A DNA stretch of 46,216 bases, taken from assembly GCA_944381075.1 (NCBI GenBank), contig CALWJT010000045.1:1-46216 (forward strand). The letters are read 5' to 3'. The notes under the pieces were generated by a model. That model had not been told where the DNA came from. It worked only from the letters and a program-made list of their open reading frames with translations, and did no database searches. Source of the stretch: an uncultured Clostridia bacterium. Its GTDB lineage: Bacteria > Bacillota > Clostridia > Oscillospirales > CAG-272. Position numbers and translations under genes: made by a program. Shown here one piece after another: positions 44,316 through 46,216 of the stretch (position 1 is the stretch's first letter; each line of letters opens with the position of its first letter).

Positions 44316-45175
44316 CGCAATCGGAACAAATGAAATTGGTTCTCCTTTATGCTATGAATGAAATAGGCGGCGGTGGAAAGCGGCATACGGTGTTGCAGTA
44401 TATTAATGACAATAGATATTGGTATAAAAATGATACAAATGATATATTGGGTACAACACGTCCATCTGAGTTAAAATGGCGAAATAATTTTTCATATGAG
44501 CGGCAGCATTTGGTCACTGCAGGATATATGAAAGCGGGGGGAGATGGCAATTGGATTATTACGGAGAAAGGGAAGGAATATCTGAACAAACTGATAGAGC
44601 GAGCCAGAAATATGCCGTCGGGGGAAGACCATTTGTTTACCCTGGAATTCTATCAAAAACTTTTTTCTACCACAGATAGCATAATCCCCAACGAAGAGGA
44701 TGAAGAAGCGCATTATATTGCGCAGATAGCGGCAGAAGATATGGACTCTGCATCTGTGCTGGATACTTTTTCGAACGAACCCGAGAGAAAACGCGCTTCT
44801 CGTATTTCAGGAAACCGCATTGTCTATCCGCGCGATCCATCTGTGGCTATGCGCGCACTTGGCCGGGCAAACCATTTGTGTGAAGTAGATTCTTCTCATA
44901 TATCATTTCTACGCAGAAATGGGCATGTGTTGTATATGGAGCCTCATCATTTAATTCCGGTATCTTTTACTGACTATTTTGGAGTAAATTTAGATCGAGA
45001 GCAAAATATTTTTTCACTCTGTAGCAATTGTCATAATCAAATTCATTATGGGAGAAAGGAGGATATAAGAAATTTAATCGCAAAACTGTTTTTTTCAAGA
45101 GCGCAAGAGATATGTTCGATACTGGGCAGAGAGATCAGCATTGAAGATATGTATCGCATTTATGGCGTTTTGTAA
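44312..45175 (+). CDS. Winged-helix/HNH restriction endonuclease
   Basis: A 287-residue protein, translationally coupled to the methyltransferase (ATG overlaps its TGA). The N-terminal about 100 residues look like an Mrr_N-type winged helix (LLYAMNEIGGGGKRHTVLQY, then GNWIITEKGKEYLNKL). The C-terminal part is an HNH nuclease: Cys190, MEPHHLIPVSF (about 209-219) and CSNCHNQIHYG (237-247), with the two CxxC-like cysteine pairs and the catalytic histidines present. It is most likely the cutting partner of the HsdM-HsdS-like protein, giving a two-gene restriction-modification system. Gene content and overlap support the pairing; cleavage specificity is unknown. Confidence 0.86.
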   Translation: MTQSEQMKLVLLYAMNEIGGGGKRHTVLQYINDNRYWYKNDTNDILGTTRPSELKWRNNFSYERQHLVTAGYMKAGGDGNWIITEKGKEYLNKLIERARNMPSGEDHLFTLEFYQKLFSTTDSIIPNEEDEEAHYIAQIAAEDMDSASVLDTFSNEPERKRASRISGNRIVYPRDPSVAMRALGRANHLCEVDSSHISFLRRNGHVLYMEPHHLIPVSFTDYFGVNLDREQNIFSLCSNCHNQIHYGRKEDIRNLIAKLFFSRAQEICSILGREISIEDMYRIYGVL

Positions 45176-45312
45176 TGATGAATTGAATTCATGTTACAAA
45201 TAGCATCTGCTTTTATGCATATTTGGAAAATTACGTATATTGACGATCAAGAACCGTCAGTGAATAAATAAATTTATTTTGGAATTTATAGGAAGTTATA
45301 TCATGTATCTGG

Positions 45313-46216
45313 TCTTTGGGTATCGTACCGCAGGTGCTGGGCCACGAGTTCACGCACCGGTTAAAGCAGCTTTCCGCGGACGATTATGCGCGGCTGGAGG
45401 CGTTTGCGCTCTCGCATTCGCAGACGGCGGATGAGGTGCGGGCGCGGTATGCCTCTCTGAATCTTTCGGAGCAGGATATGGCAGAGGAGATCACGGCGGC
45501 GTATGCCGAGATGCTGTTTTCCGACGAGCAGACCGCACGGCGCATTGCGAATGAGGACCGCGGACTTGCCAGGCGCATTTTGGATTTTATCAAGGACCTC
45601 ATCGGCCGGATTCGGGGCAAGGTCCCGTCGGAGCTGACACAGGCGGAGAGACTGTGGCGGAACGCGCTGCATTCCGCCGAGGGTCGGGTGCAGCAGCTTT
45701 CCCGGAATGCGGGGAAAGAGAGCGGGGCGGCGACAAAAAATACCGCCGGAGAGGACGGCGGCAAATTCAGTATTGCGTATACGACGGAAAATGAACCCGT
45801 TGTTGTCATTGAGGAAGATATTCTTGCGGGCGTTTCTAAAAGTAATTATGCAAAAGTAGTCCGTCAGGCAATGCGTAAGTTCGATAGAGGCATTCCTGTC
45901 GGGGGCCGGCTTATTAAGGTAAACGCTATAACGCGTAATGAGTTTACACGATCGAGAAACACGCAGTTCTATAAGGGTGATAATGAAGTAATTTATCGAG
46001 ACAAAATGAAAGCGGGCGGATACTTAGATGAAATTGTGCTTGCTTCAACAAACTATATCAACGAGGGATTAAACCATGCGAGGAAGGATAGCTTTAAGGA
46101 GTTTGCTCGTGGGAACGTTTATATGAAAATAGGCGAAAATTCGTATTCTGCCAAAGTAATTATAGGTTTTACGGGCAATGAAATGGTTTTATACGATATT
46201 GTCGACATACAGCCAG
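45313..46216 (+). CDS. Partial mobile-element (large polyvalent-type) protein
   Basis: An open frame with no plausible start that runs off the right edge. A stop lies at 45289-45291, and composition jumps from AT-rich to GC-rich near 45310, so the 5' part looks lost. The first residues contain an HExxH-type motif (GHEFTHRL), then a helical segment (EEITAAYAEMLFSDEQTARR) typical of the large multi-domain proteins of phages and conjugative elements. The last 150 residues (from FSIAYTTENEPVVVI) resemble the small nuclease-like domains (BECR/MuF-associated) that end such proteins; I am not certain of this. The GC content falls again after about 45,790, consistent with domain shuffling. Confidence 0.55.

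Overview
The window comes from a chromosome of about 50-55% GC that looks like an endospore-forming anaerobic Firmicute (class Clostridia, probably an Oscillospiraceae-like lineage). The evidence is the Firmicute-style protein sequences, SpoIIID and SpoVT, an HrcA/CIRCE-type groE operon, S-box and FMN riboswitches, RibU, ComF and RecD2. Species cannot be called from this sequence alone.

Layout. Positions 1-12,900 carry core information genes: rpoB-rpoC behind a consensus promoter, a terminator, then a second consensus promoter driving an L7Ae-family gene, rpsL, rpsG, fusA and tuf. Positions 12,900-19,940 carry an FMN-riboswitch-controlled ribU and a SAM-I-riboswitch-controlled metK, followed by a tightly packed set: a small membrane protein, recD2, comF, a VanY-type peptidase and grpB. 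groES-groEL lie on the minus strand with a CIRCE operator (20,500-22,615). Positions 22,900-31,400 hold an alanine/sodium symporter, an operon of a 32-residue membrane peptide plus two paralogous M6 metalloproteases, and a GH20 hexosaminidase. Positions 31,400-38,900 are accessory and sporulation genes: two small exported or membrane proteins, a DUF362 protein, spoIIID, an ECF-like sigma factor with a structured leader, a putative anti-sigma gene broken by an in-frame TAG, a Cas9-derived protein, and spoVT. Positions 38,900-41,400 carry secreted proteins and a frameshifted remnant. From about 41,400 to the end is a low-GC island with a compact restriction-modification pair (an HsdM-HsdS-like fusion and a winged-helix/HNH nuclease), then a 5'-truncated mobile-element protein that runs off the window.

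The main discovery candidate is at 36,105-38,066. A 599-residue intact ORF aligns along its length with Cas9: RuvC-I, part of the REC lobe, RuvC-II, RuvC-III and the C-terminal WED/PI region. Every RuvC catalytic residue is replaced (D to F9, E to A312, H to F366, D to N369), the whole HNH domain is gone and the arginine-rich bridge helix is shortened. No cas1, cas2 or CRISPR array is in the window. Immediately upstream and divergent is a short minus-strand transcription unit with a perfect TTGACA-N17-TATACT promoter, an unstructured 5' end, three small hairpins and a consensus intrinsic terminator. This is the architecture expected of a natural single-guide-like RNA. The pair suggests a domesticated, nuclease-dead, RNA-guided DNA-binding system, perhaps a repressor, lying between sporulation genes. 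This is inference from sequence and needs experimental support.
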